DNA from: Elioraea sp.
GTDB taxonomy: Bacteria > Pseudomonadota > Alphaproteobacteria > Acetobacterales > Acetobacteraceae
Reading direction: 5' to 3'
Length of the DNA: 64,000 bases
NCBI RefSeq assembly: GCF_022842375.1
Contig: NZ_JALHPR010000013.1
Coordinates: forward strand, 58,197-122,196
Below, piece after piece: positions 26,011 through 33,971 of the stretch (the stretch's first letter is position 1; the number at the start of each line of letters is the position of its first letter). Made by a program: the position numbers and the translations under genes. The notes beneath the pieces were generated by a model that was given only the letters and a program-made list of their open reading frames with translations, ran no database searches and was not told the DNA's origin.

Positions 26011-26976
26011 ATGCACCCTTCCGCCTCCGTCATCGTCTTCACCGTTGCCTCCGGCGCGGGCTACGGCCTGCTCGCCGCGCTGGCGCTGCTGGCCGCTTTC
26101 GGGCTGATCGTGCCCAATGCTGGGCTCGGCCTCGTCGGCTTCGGGCTCGCGCTCGCGCTCATCACGGCCGGGCTGTTGTCGTCCACGCTGCATCTCGGGC
26201 ATCCGGAGCGTGCCTGGCGGGCGTTCAGCCAATGGCGCTCATCCTGGCTGTCGCGCGAGGCGGTGGCGGCTGTGGCCACCTACGTCCCTGCCATCCTGCT
26301 CGCGGCGGTTTTCGTGCTGTTCGACGCGCCGGGCTGGCTGATCGCCGTGCTTGGCCTTCTCGCGGCGGCCGGCGCGGTGGCGACGATCATCTGCACTGCG
26401 ATGATCTACCGTTCGCTCAAGCCCATCAGCGCCTGGCATAACCGGCTCACGGTGCCGGGCTATCTGCTGCTGGGCGCTGCGACGGGCCTCGCGCTCGCGC
26501 ATGCCATCCTCGCTGCGTTCGGCTCGCCGGCAAGCGCGGTTGCGGGGGCGGGGGCGATCGCGGCACTCGCGGCTGCGTTCATCCAGAAGCGCGCCTATTG
26601 GCGGCTGATCGACGAGACCTCGGCTGCGAGTACGCCCGAGACGGCCACCGGCCTCGGCGCGATCGGGCGCGTGCGGCTGTTCGAGCCGCCCCACACCGGG
26701 CGGAACTACCTGATGCGCGAGATGGGGTTCAGCGTCGCGCGCAAGCATGCCGAGGCGTTGAGGCGCATCGTGCTGGTCGCCGGCTTCGTCGGGCCTGCCT
26801 GGGCCGTTGCGCTCGGGATCGGCCTCTCGAGTCAAGGATCGGCAGGGGGCATGACCGTGGTGCTCGGCACGGCCGCCGCGGCCGCCGCGCTGGTGGGCGC
26901 GCTGGTCGAACGTTGGCTCTTCTTCGCCGAAGCGCGACACACCACGATGCTGTATTACGGCGCCGAGCGGGCCTGA
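26011..26976 (+). CDS. soeC: DmsC/NrfD-like membrane anchor, probable SoeC
   Basis: Integral membrane protein of 321 residues with about eight hydrophobic segments, the usual form of DmsC-type anchors that pass electrons between a ferredoxin subunit and quinone. It begins 7 bases after soeB with a GAGG ribosome site. Charged motifs between helices (HLGHPERAWRAFSQWRSSWL, TGRNYLMREMGF) are of the kind conserved in this family. It completes the three-subunit soe unit. Quinone binding is inferred from family, not from specific residues here. Confidence 0.87.
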   Translation: MHPSASVIVFTVASGAGYGLLAALALLAAFGLIVPNAGLGLVGFGLALALITAGLLSSTLHLGHPERAWRAFSQWRSSWLSREAVAAVATYVPAILLAAVFVLFDAPGWLIAVLGLLAAAGAVATIICTAMIYRSLKPISAWHNRLTVPGYLLLGAATGLALAHAILAAFGSPASAVAGAGAIAALAAAFIQKRAYWRLIDETSAASTPETATGLGAIGRVRLFEPPHTGRNYLMREMGFSVARKHAEALRRIVLVAGFVGPAWAVALGIGLSSQGSAGGMTVVLGTAAAAAALVGALVERWLFFAEARHTTMLYYGAERA

Positions 26977-27023
26977 CCGTCGCTCGCCAGCCAAACCAAC
27001 ACCGCTCACGTCCGGGGGTTACG

Positions 27024-27803
27024 ATGCCAAAATTCGCCGCCAACCTCTCCATGATGTTCACCGACGCCCCGTTCCTCGACCGGTTCGGGCGTGCCGCGGC
27101 TGCCGGGTTCCGCGCGGTCGAGTTCCTCTTCCCGTACGACTACACCCCCGCCGAGGTGACCGCCGCCGCGCGCGCCGCCGGCGTCTCGGTGGTGCTGTTC
27201 AACACCGTGCCGGGAGACTGGGCGAAGGGCGAGCGCGGCATGGCCGCCCTGCCTGGCCGCGAGCAGGAGTTCCGCGACGGTGTCGCCAAGGCGCTCGACT
27301 ACGCGGCGGCACTCGGCTGCCCGCGCGTGCATGCCATGGCCGGCCTCGTTCCCGAGGGGGCTGACCGGTCGGCGATGGCCGTGACCTATCGCGAGAACCT
27401 GGCGGCAGCGACCGCGATGGCCGCGAAGGGCAAGGTCGACATCGTGATCGAGCCGATCAACACCCGCGACATCCCCGGCTTCTACCTCAACCGAACCGAG
27501 GAAGCCGCCGCGGTGATCGCCGATGTCGGCGTGCCAAACCTCAAGATCCAGTTCGACATCTACCACCGCCAGATCATGCAGGGTGACCTCGCGCGCGCCA
27601 TCGCCGAGCACCTGCCGCTGATCGGGCACATGCAGCTGGCCGACAACCCGGGCCGCAACGAGCCGGGGACGGGGGAGATCAACTGGTCGTTCCTGTTCGC
27701 CGAGATCGACCGCCTCGGCTTCGACGGCTGGATCGGCTGCGAGTACAAGCCGAAGGGCGACACCGAGGCCGGGCTTGGCTGGTACGCGCCGTTCAAGGGC
27801 TGA
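27024..27803 (+). CDS. hyi: Hydroxypyruvate isomerase family protein
   Basis: TIM-barrel sugar isomerase-like enzyme of 259 residues, almost exactly the length of E. coli Hyi (258). ATG 27024 follows a GGGGG ribosome site. Probable metal and substrate residues sit in IEPINTRDIPGFYL, KIQFDIYHRQIMQGD, IGHMQLADNPGRNEPGTGE and GCEYKPKGDTEAGLGWY, all typical of the Hyi/OtnI group. The reaction would be hydroxypyruvate to tartronate semialdehyde, which the following glxR product can reduce to glycerate. The usual partner glyoxylate carboligase (gcl) is not adjacent. It lies 47 bases after soeC on the same strand. Confidence 0.9.
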   Translation: MPKFAANLSMMFTDAPFLDRFGRAAAAGFRAVEFLFPYDYTPAEVTAAARAAGVSVVLFNTVPGDWAKGERGMAALPGREQEFRDGVAKALDYAAALGCPRVHAMAGLVPEGADRSAMAVTYRENLAAATAMAAKGKVDIVIEPINTRDIPGFYLNRTEEAAAVIADVGVPNLKIQFDIYHRQIMQGDLARAIAEHLPLIGHMQLADNPGRNEPGTGEINWSFLFAEIDRLGFDGWIGCEYKPKGDTEAGLGWYAPFKG

Positions 27804-27839
27804 GCTGACACGCTGAAAAACAGGGAGAACGAGAGGGTC

Positions 27840-28724
27840 ATGAAGGTCGGGTTCATCGGACTGGGGATCATGGGGCGCCCGATGGCGCTCAACCTGAAGA
27901 ACGCGGGCAACGAGCTGTTCGTGCCCGAGCGCGGCAGCCTCACCGCCGAGATCCGCGCGGCCGCGACCGTGCTGGCGGATGCGAAGGCGGTGGCCACGGC
28001 GGCCGACGTCGTGATCCTCATCGTTCCCGACACGCCTGATGTCGAGGGCGTGCTGTTCGGTGCCGGGGGCGTCGCCGAGGGCCTGTCCAAGGGCAAGCTC
28101 GTGATCGACATGTCCTCGATCAGCCCGACAGCGACCAAGGCCTTCGCCAAGCGCATCAACGACCTTGGCTGCGACTATCTCGACGCGCCAGTGTCCGGCG
28201 GCGAGGTCGGCGCCAAGAACGCGGCGCTGACGATCATGATCGGCGGTCCGGAAGCGGCGTTCGAGCGCGCCAAGCCGCTGTTCGAGGCGATGGGCAAGAA
28301 CATCACCCTCGTCGGCACCGAGAACGGGGCGGGGCAGACGACCAAGGTCGCCAACCAGATCATCGTTGCGCTCAACATCCAGGCCGTCGCCGAAGCGCTT
28401 GTCTTTGCGGCAAAAGCGGGTGCCGATCCTGCGAAGGTGCGGCAGGCGTTGATGGGCGGCTTCGCGAACTCGCGCATTCTCGAGGTGCATGCCGAGCGGA
28501 TGATCAAGCGCACCTTCGCGCCCGGCTTCCGCATCCGCCTGCACCAGAAGGACCTTGCCCTTGCCCTCGGTGCCGCGAAGGACCTGGGCGTCGCGCTGCC
28601 GAGCACGGCGCTCGCCCAGCAGATGTTCAGCGCCGTCTCCGCCGCCGGCGGGGCCGATCTTGATCACTCGGCCCTCGTGAAGGCCCTCGAGGGGCTCGCG
28701 TCCCACCCCGTCGCAGAAGGCTGA
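27840..28724 (+). CDS. glxR: 2-hydroxy-3-oxopropionate (tartronate semialdehyde) reductase
   Basis: Beta-hydroxyacid dehydrogenase of 294 residues, the same length as E. coli GarR. The Rossmann NAD(P) motif is GFIGLGIMGRPMA at residues 4-16. The substrate motif is DAPVSGGEVGAKNAAL, and the catalytic lysine is Lys169 in GQTTKVANQ. It would reduce tartronate semialdehyde to D-glycerate. The gene follows hyi by 36 bases and is followed by an intrinsic terminator, so it closes the transcription unit. 3-hydroxyisobutyrate dehydrogenase is the main alternative, disfavoured by the hyi neighbour. Confidence 0.9.
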   Translation: MKVGFIGLGIMGRPMALNLKNAGNELFVPERGSLTAEIRAAATVLADAKAVATAADVVILIVPDTPDVEGVLFGAGGVAEGLSKGKLVIDMSSISPTATKAFAKRINDLGCDYLDAPVSGGEVGAKNAALTIMIGGPEAAFERAKPLFEAMGKNITLVGTENGAGQTTKVANQIIVALNIQAVAEALVFAAKAGADPAKVRQALMGGFANSRILEVHAERMIKRTFAPGFRIRLHQKDLALALGAAKDLGVALPSTALAQQMFSAVSAAGGADLDHSALVKALEGLASHPVAEG

Positions 28725-28801
28725 TACGGGCGACGTCGGTCTGCGCGCAGCAGGCCCCCGAATCGCGCCTCCGCAGATTTTTGTCTGTGTAGAACCGAAA
28801 G

Positions 28802-28831
28802 GCCGCCATGCCATTGCATGGCGGCTTTTTT
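28802..28831 (+). terminator. glxR: Rho-independent terminator after glxR
   Basis: A perfect 9-bp stem (GCCGCCATG at 28802-28810 with CATGGCGGC at 28817-28825) encloses a 6-base loop and is followed directly by six T residues. It is the clearest intrinsic terminator in the window and ends the soe-hyi-glxR unit about 80 bases after the glxR stop. Confidence 0.85.
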
Positions 28832-28893
28832 GTTCCACGTCGGGTCGCGACTCGCCAGAATCTGGTTTCTGCCCATGCCATGGAACATGACGC

Positions 28894-28922
28894 TTGAATT
28901 CGGAAAGCCTGGAGCGTAGGTC
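28894..28922 (+). promoter_or_regulatory. Candidate promoter for the XRE regulator gene
   Basis: TTGAAT (28894-28899) and TAGGTC (28917-28922) with a 17-base spacer lie just after the glxR terminator. The -10 match is weak; the assignment rests on position and spacing. Confidence 0.28.
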
Positions 28923-29036
28923 TAGCCCTATCATGATCTGTCACAGGTTATGAGACGGCGCGGGGTCGTCGAGGGGTGAGACGAGGCTAGGCCTGCCAGG
29001 GAGAGCGCCCTCGGCCAGCATCGTGGGAGGGTTGAA

Positions 29037-29918
29037 ATGCGGTTCACCGAAATCGGCCAGCAGTTGCGGCAGTATCGCCTTGAGAGCGGATTGCGTGCGG
29101 AGGAAATCGCCGCCCGGTTGGGTGTCTCGCGTGCCGCGCTCTATCGCTACGAGAAGGGCGAGGTCATCAAGCTCGATACCATCAAGCGGCTCGCCGAGCT
29201 TCTCAAGATCTCGCCGCTGAGCCTGCTCGGCATCGGCGTCGAGTATCTCTCGCGGGCTGCCGGCTATCTCGATCGCGTCCGCGTCATCGAGGAGACGACC
29301 GACCAGATCCTCCAGGCCTATGGCCCCTACAGCTACCTGATCACGTCCGACCCGTTCGACCAGACGCTGGCCGAGGTCTATGCCGAGGCAGCCGACGCCG
29401 CCGGCAGCGACCGTTCCGCCTGGCGCGCGCAGAGCGAGCAGGTCCTGGCCGTGCTCGGCGCACGCAAGCGCGTGTACCAGCAGCGCCGCCCCTCGATCAT
29501 CGCGATCATGACCATCGCCTCGGTGCGCCGCTTCCTTGATCTCGGCGTCGGCGGTGCCGTGCCGATGTCAGAGCGCATGCGCGCGCAGGCCCGTGCGGTC
29601 GCGGCCTTGGAGTGCGAGAACATCGCCAGCCTGATGGAAACCGAGCCGATGGGCGTGCAACTCGGCCTGATGACCGGCGGCGAGCCCAACGGCAACTTCA
29701 AGATCCTCCGCAACCGCGAGCGTGCCTATCTCGCGATCAACCCATTCCGGCTTGAGGCTCACCCGACGGCGCAGATCGGGGTCGCGATGATCACCGGGGC
29801 CGACGAGGCGCTGGCGATGCACCAGAAGGTGGCCGAGACGCTGTGGCGCGATGCGCTGAAGGGCGGCGCGGCCGCCGCCAAGGTGCGCGAACTCGTCGCC
29901 GCCGCCCGCGCCGGCTGA
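29037..29918 (+). CDS. XRE-family helix-turn-helix transcriptional regulator
   Basis: DNA-binding protein of 293 residues. The N-terminal helix-turn-helix (about residues 5-55, core AEEIAARLGVSRAALYRYEK) is of the lambda-repressor/XRE type. The remaining about 230 residues carry no motif I can name; they are alpha-helical looking and soluble, probably a ligand or dimerisation domain. The gene stands alone between a terminator on its left and the convergent acetyltransferase gene. Its target is unknown. A GGGAGGG-like ribosome site (gtgggagggttga) precedes the ATG. Confidence 0.88.
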   Translation: MRFTEIGQQLRQYRLESGLRAEEIAARLGVSRAALYRYEKGEVIKLDTIKRLAELLKISPLSLLGIGVEYLSRAAGYLDRVRVIEETTDQILQAYGPYSYLITSDPFDQTLAEVYAEAADAAGSDRSAWRAQSEQVLAVLGARKRVYQQRRPSIIAIMTIASVRRFLDLGVGGAVPMSERMRAQARAVAALECENIASLMETEPMGVQLGLMTGGEPNGNFKILRNRERAYLAINPFRLEAHPTAQIGVAMITGADEALAMHQKVAETLWRDALKGGAAAAKVRELVAAARAG

Positions 29919-29991
29919 AGCGCGTCCTCTCGCCCCTTGGGGGAGGGGGGCAGGGTGAGGGAGGCCCGGGCGCGGCCGACGCCCTCTCGCC

Positions 29992-32628
29992 TCAACCTGC
30001 CAGGTCGATCCGCGCGACCATCAGCTCCGGATCATCAGCGCTTCGCGTCACGGTGAAGCCCTGGCGGCGGACGAAGGCGAGCATCGCCGCATTCTCGGCC
30101 AGCACGTCGCCGGCGACGGTTCTGATGCCGCCCTCGCGCGCCCAGGCCAGCCCCGCCTGCATGAGCTGGCCCGCAAGCCCGGTTCCCTTGGCACTGCCCT
30201 CGACGACGATGGCGAACTCGGCTTCGGTTCCATCGCCGATCCGGATGAGCCGCACCACGCCCATGGTCTGGGCCGCCGGCCCATCGCCGCGCGTGGCGAT
30301 GATCGCCATCTCGCGGTCGTAGTCGAGCTGCGTCATCCGCGCGACCTGCTCCGGCGTCAGCGCCTTGATCGGCGCGAAGAAGCGAAGCCGCACGTCCTCG
30401 GGCGTCAGGCGCGCGAAGAACGCTTCATGCGCGTCGGCATCCTCGGGCCTGATCGGCCGCAGCGTGACCGTGGAGCCGTCACGCAACGACACGGTCCGCA
30501 CACGCTCGGCCGGGTATGGGGCGATCGCGAGATGGCCCGTCCCGCTTCCGGGTGCGGGGTCGATCCTGATCCAGGCATCGAGCGCCATCACCCCGGCAAA
30601 TCCGGCGATGAGCGGGTTCACGTCGATCGCCGCGATGTCGGGGAAATCGACCGCGAGCTGAGACAGGCGCACCAGCGTCTCGTACACCGCCTCGCGATCA
30701 GCCTCCGGCGTGTCGCGCCAGCCGGCGAGCAGCCGGCCGATGCGCGTGCGCGCGACCAGCGCCTCGGCCAGCGTGCGGTTCAAGGGTGGCAGGTCGGCGG
30801 CGATGTCGCCGGCGAGCGCGGCCGCCGTGCCGCCCTGGCCGAAGCCGATCGCGGGCCCGAACAGGGGATCGCGCACGACGCGCAGCGCCAGCTCATGGCC
30901 TGCCCCGCGGGTGATCTGCCGCTGCACCAGGAACCCCTCTCGGCGCGCGGTGGGCGCGCGGCGTGCGACGCGGCCCTCCATCGCGAAAGCGGCGCGGCGC
31001 ACGGCATCGGCACTGTCGAGGTCGAGCACGACACCGCCGACCGATGTCTTGTGCGCCAGGTCGGCCGAGCGGATCTTCAGCACCGCGGGAAAGCCGAGCG
31101 TCTCGGCCGCGAGCGCCGCACTCTCCGGGTCGGCCGCGACGCGCGTGGGCGCGGTCGGGATGCCGTAGGCGTTGAGCACCGAGGCGGCCTCGTCCTCCGT
31201 CAACGTCGCCCGGCCGGTGCGGCGGGCGCGGGCGAGGATGCGGCGCACCGTCTCGCGATCCGGCGCGATGGCGAGCACGGTGCGGGGCGGCAACTCGCGC
31301 GCCGCCTCGCGGGTGCGGCGTTCACGCACGAGGATGCCGATCGCGCGCGCGGCCGCCTCGATCGACGGGAAGGCGGGAAGCCCGGCGGCGAGCAGCCGCG
31401 CCCTGCCGGCTTCTGCCGACGCGCCACCCGCCCACGCGGCGATGATGGGAAGGGTCGCGGTCGTCGAGCCGGCTGCCGCCAGGGCCTCGGCGGTGAGATC
31501 GAGTTGTTCTGCCGTCGGGCCTGGTGCGTGCACGGCGAGGATGGCATCGGCAAGTCCCGTCATGCCCTGGGCCGCCGCGACGAGCTCCGCCAGCCGGTTC
31601 GGCGGCATGCTTTCAGGCACCACCAGAGCGGGGCCTTCGCAGGGACCCGGCAGGAGAAGGGAGAGGGACGTCGCCTCCGCCGCGTCGGGGGTGGCCAGCC
31701 GCGCGCCGGCCGCCTGCACGGCGCGGGCGGCGAGCGTGCCGAGGGACCCTGCGGCGGACACGACGAGAACGCGATCGCCCTGCATCCGCCGCGGTCGTGA
31801 CAGCGTGGCGGCTGCCTCGAGCATCTCCTCGAGGCCCGAGACATCGACGATGCCGGCACGCCTGAGGGCCGCGGCGAACACCAGGTCGGCGCCGACCGAG
31901 ACCTCCGCCTCATCGTCCACCTCCGGGTCCGCCATGGTGCGGACGGCGATGACGGCGCGGTTGCGCGCGACGGCGCGCGCGGCGGAGAGGAAGCCGCGGC
32001 GGTCCTTGATGCGCCCGACCTCAAGCAGCACGGTGCGCGTCGCGCCGTCGCGCGAGAGGGCGTCGAGGATGGCGGTGAAGCCGAGATCGTCGTTCTGCCC
32101 GAGCGCCACGACGTGGCTGAACCCGAGCCCTTCGCTGGCGGCATGGTCGAGCACGGCGCGGGCGAAGCCGGCGGTCTGGCAGACGAGGGCGATGCCGCCC
32201 TGGGCCGGCATGCGGGGACAGAATGAGGCGTTGAGGCCGAGGGCTGGAACGATCAGCCCATACGATGCCGCGCCGATGCAGCGCAGCGGTGGTGGCCCCG
32301 GCGGGAGAGCGCCTGTCACGATGGCCCCACCGGCGCCACGGGCGGCCAGCGCGGCAAGGGACGTTGCCGTGAAGCCTGCGTCGCCGGCGACGACGGCCAG
32401 GTCGGGTGCGAGCGGCAGCGCGGCGATGTCGGGGTAGGCGAGGACGCCGCCGGCGGCGGCAATCCCGGCCGAGACCGGCAGGATTGGTCCGCTGAAGCCG
32501 CCAGAGAGCAGATTTTGCAGGATCTGCCTGGCGGGGGCATCGGAGCCTGGATCGCCGATCACGGCGATGGAGGTGGGTGCCAGCATGCGCCCGAGAGGCG
32601 ATGGCCTGTAGGTCAGAGATACTGTCAT
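29992..32628 (-). CDS. Bifunctional acyl-CoA synthetase (NDP-forming type)/GNAT acetyltransferase, Pat-like protein acetyltransferase
   Basis: Fusion protein of 878 residues from ATG 32628. In order: an N-terminal CoA-binding Rossmann domain (TSIAVIGDPGS), succinyl-CoA-ligase-like domains, an ATP-grasp domain (LTEDEAASVLNAYGIPTA, FPAVLKIRSADLAHKTSVGG) and a C-terminal GNAT domain. The GNAT acetyl-CoA loop is GSAKGTGLAGQLMQAG. The SHTGAL-type motif that carries the phosphorylated His in active ADP-forming synthetases is missing; the matching region reads DDEAEVSVGADLVFAAA. That is the pattern of Pat regulators, which acetylate lysines in enzymes such as acetyl-CoA synthetase. A TTG at 32655 would extend it by 9 residues. 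Confidence 0.9.
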   Translation of the reverse strand: MTVSLTYRPSPLGRMLAPTSIAVIGDPGSDAPARQILQNLLSGGFSGPILPVSAGIAAAGGVLAYPDIAALPLAPDLAVVAGDAGFTATSLAALAARGAGGAIVTGALPPGPPPLRCIGAASYGLIVPALGLNASFCPRMPAQGGIALVCQTAGFARAVLDHAASEGLGFSHVVALGQNDDLGFTAILDALSRDGATRTVLLEVGRIKDRRGFLSAARAVARNRAVIAVRTMADPEVDDEAEVSVGADLVFAAALRRAGIVDVSGLEEMLEAAATLSRPRRMQGDRVLVVSAAGSLGTLAARAVQAAGARLATPDAAEATSLSLLLPGPCEGPALVVPESMPPNRLAELVAAAQGMTGLADAILAVHAPGPTAEQLDLTAEALAAAGSTTATLPIIAAWAGGASAEAGRARLLAAGLPAFPSIEAAARAIGILVRERRTREAARELPPRTVLAIAPDRETVRRILARARRTGRATLTEDEAASVLNAYGIPTAPTRVAADPESAALAAETLGFPAVLKIRSADLAHKTSVGGVVLDLDSADAVRRAAFAMEGRVARRAPTARREGFLVQRQITRGAGHELALRVVRDPLFGPAIGFGQGGTAAALAGDIAADLPPLNRTLAEALVARTRIGRLLAGWRDTPEADREAVYETLVRLSQLAVDFPDIAAIDVNPLIAGFAGVMALDAWIRIDPAPGSGTGHLAIAPYPAERVRTVSLRDGSTVTLRPIRPEDADAHEAFFARLTPEDVRLRFFAPIKALTPEQVARMTQLDYDREMAIIATRGDGPAAQTMGVVRLIRIGDGTEAEFAIVVEGSAKGTGLAGQLMQAGLAWAREGGIRTVAGDVLAENAAMLAFVRRQGFTVTRSADDPELMVARIDLAG

Positions 32629-32722
32629 GTTTGCTGCATCGCAGCATGCGCCCAATGCGGCCCGCGATCAAGTTGCGTGCCGATGAAACACGGCGTGGGC
32701 GCATGACGGAACCGGAAACGAA

Positions 32723-32758
32723 GAGGGCCGCGCGGCACGGTGTGCCGCAGCGGCCCTC
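32723..32758 (-). terminator. Intrinsic terminator downstream of tRNA-Asn
   Basis: A very stable hairpin made of two stacked perfect stems, GAGGGCCGC/GCGGCCCTC and GCGGCAC/GTGCCGC, with a 3-base loop and one bulged base. It lies 8 bases past the tRNA 3' end and is followed on the minus strand by a T-rich stretch (TTCGTTTCC). It is best read as the tRNA transcript terminator. Confidence 0.7.
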
Positions 32759-32765
32759 TCGAAAC

Positions 32766-32841
32766 TGGCTCCCCGAGCTGGACTCGAACCAGCGACACGC
32801 GGATTAACAGTCCGCTGCTCTACCAACTGAGCTATCGGGGA
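32766..32841 (-). tRNA. tRNA-Asn (GTT)
   Basis: Cloverleaf of 76 bases read on the minus strand. The acceptor stem is TCCCCGA/TCGGGGA, and the D arm is GCTCAGTTGGTAGAGC. The anticodon arm has CTGTTAA in its loop, so the anticodon is GTT. The T arm contains GGTTCGAGTCC and the CCA end is encoded. A strong terminator follows. Confidence 0.96.
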
Positions 32842-32971
32842 TCGGACGACGGCGCGGTCTACCGCACCCGCCCGGTGGGATCAAGCGACTGTGTTTGCGA
32901 TGCAGCTTTGCTGCCTCTCGAGATCAGGTGGAGGCGCCGCAGCCCGCCGATCTCATGGCTGTCGCCCCGCG

Positions 32972-33002
32972 GCCGCTGGAGGCCCGGGCCGGAATCGAAC
33001 CG
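32972..33002 (-). pseudogene. tRNA-Cys 3'-end remnant (partial duplication)
   Basis: A 31-base block here is identical to 33028-33058. It repeats the last 26 bases of tRNA-Cys (T-arm part, acceptor 3' strand, CCA) plus 5 bases beyond. The remaining tRNA body is absent, so it cannot make a tRNA. The offset of 56 bases suggests an old local tandem duplication. Confidence 0.75.
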
Positions 33003-33032
33003 CGCGGCCTGGGACGGAAGCGGCGGAGCCGC

Positions 33033-33106
33033 TGGAGGCCCGGGCCGGAATCGAACCGACGTACGGGGATTTGCAGTCCCCTGCATGGCCACTCTGCCAC
33101 CGGGCC
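33033..33106 (-). tRNA. tRNA-Cys (GCA)
   Basis: Cloverleaf of 74 bases on the minus strand. The acceptor stem is GGCCCGG/CCGGGCC, the anticodon arm is GGGGA-CTGCAAA-TCCCC giving anticodon GCA, and the T arm contains GGTTCGATTCC. The CCA end is encoded. A short GC hairpin (33019-33033) directly after the 3' end may help termination. Confidence 0.96.
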
Positions 33107-33150
33107 GCAGCAGCGCGGCACGCGTCTGTTAGGGCCGCGCCCGGTGCGGG

Positions 33151-33741
33151 TCAAGCCGGGGTTCGGCGCCGTTTCCTGGCGGCAAGGAGGCCCGCGAGGC
33201 CGAAGCCGAGCAAGGCGAGGGAGGCGGGCTCGGGGACGGCAACCTCGAGTGGCAGCACTCGGAACGTCGCGTCGCTTACCGCCACGGGAGAGCCGGCAAA
33301 GATCGATGTGCCGCCTGCGTAGGGGTTGTCCCGGCTATACGACAGCGCCCAGCGGATCGTGTCGTTGCTGATGATCGCCGTGTAGACCGCGCCAACCGAC
33401 AGCACCGTCGACGGGAAGGCGACATCGACGAACCCACGGAAATCCGCGGAGAGGCCCGTGATGCTCCCGGATCCGAGTTGGGTGCCTCCTGTCCCGGCAC
33501 CCTCGTACAGCGTGATCACGAGGTCGAGGTCGGTGGGAGCAGCGAAGGCGTTCAGATCGCTGACAAAGAAGCCGACCGACACGCGAGGATCTTCAGCGGT
33601 GAACGTTTGTCCGACCGGGGCGAAGAAACCGAATATCTGCACCCTGGCGTTCTGGAGGTCCTGAATGATCGGCGCTGCGTTTGCAATGGAGCCCGAGAGC
33701 CCGAGTGCGAGCACAGCACCTGCCAACGTCCGTGTTTTCAC
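33151..33741 (-). CDS. PEP-CTERM sorting domain-containing exported protein
   Basis: Secreted protein of 196 residues. GTG 33741 is chosen because GGAGGG lies just upstream and the protein then opens with a signal peptide (VKTRTLAGAVLALGLSGSIANA). The mature part is beta-rich without a recognisable domain. The C-terminus carries the tripartite PEP-CTERM signal: VPEP, a hydrophobic helix (ASLALLGFGLAGLLAA) and a basic end (RKRRR). Such proteins are processed by an exosortase (EpsH/XrtA type) and linked to exopolysaccharide; that enzyme must be encoded elsewhere. Confidence 0.88.
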   Translation of the reverse strand: MKTRTLAGAVLALGLSGSIANAAPIIQDLQNARVQIFGFFAPVGQTFTAEDPRVSVGFFVSDLNAFAAPTDLDLVITLYEGAGTGGTQLGSGSITGLSADFRGFVDVAFPSTVLSVGAVYTAIISNDTIRWALSYSRDNPYAGGTSIFAGSPVAVSDATFRVLPLEVAVPEPASLALLGFGLAGLLAARKRRRTPA

Positions 33742-33773
33742 CGATCCCTCCCCCCGCTTTTTTGACCATGGAA

Positions 33774-33802
33774 ACGCTATGCATGGTTGAGAATCCTGTA
33801 AA
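33774..33802 (-). promoter_or_regulatory. Candidate promoter of the leftward PEP-CTERM gene
   Basis: On the minus strand TTTACA (33802-33797) and TAGCGT (33779-33774) are spaced by 17 bases within an AT-rich part of the 230-base gap. The predicted transcript would have a leader of about 26 bases before GTG 33741. The -10 hexamer is identical to the one proposed for soeA. Confidence 0.33.
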
Positions 33803-33971
33803 CACTTATTCGCTTCGCGTAACGGGTGAGTCGCTCCGGTGCGCCGCGCCCTGTCGCCGCGCGGCCACACGCGGCCGTGGTCAGGCGCGGGCTGCCATGG
33901 TCGCGCTTGTTGCGCCGCGACAAGAGGGCCTATAAGGGGCGCGAGCCCCGCCCAAGGATCGCAATCGTTTC

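Larger units (their letters stand above)
28725..29036. other. Intergenic region between glxR and the XRE regulator (312 bases)
   Basis: No gene is visible. It contains a 3' tail with a T-run at about 28780, the intrinsic terminator at 28802-28831, a candidate promoter at 28894-28922 and a roughly 110-base leader before the regulator. The leader includes an AT-richer stretch (CTATCATGATCTGTCACAGG, 28925-28945 approximately) that could be an autoregulatory site. Confidence 0.6.

Noticed and set aside
29919..29991. Small gene in the convergent gap between the XRE and Pat genes
   Set aside because: Only 73 bases, G-rich, no start with ribosome site and no stable terminator hairpin.
32972..33106. 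Attachment sites of an integrated element at tRNA-Cys
   Set aside because: The copies are only 56 bases apart and no integrase, transposase or foreign island lies between or beside them.
32740..33371. Short plus-strand frames with peptides such as LPELDSNQRHAD and SWTRTSDTRINSP
   Set aside because: These are the familiar spurious translations of tRNA genes (here the complement of tRNA-Asn and tRNA-Cys).
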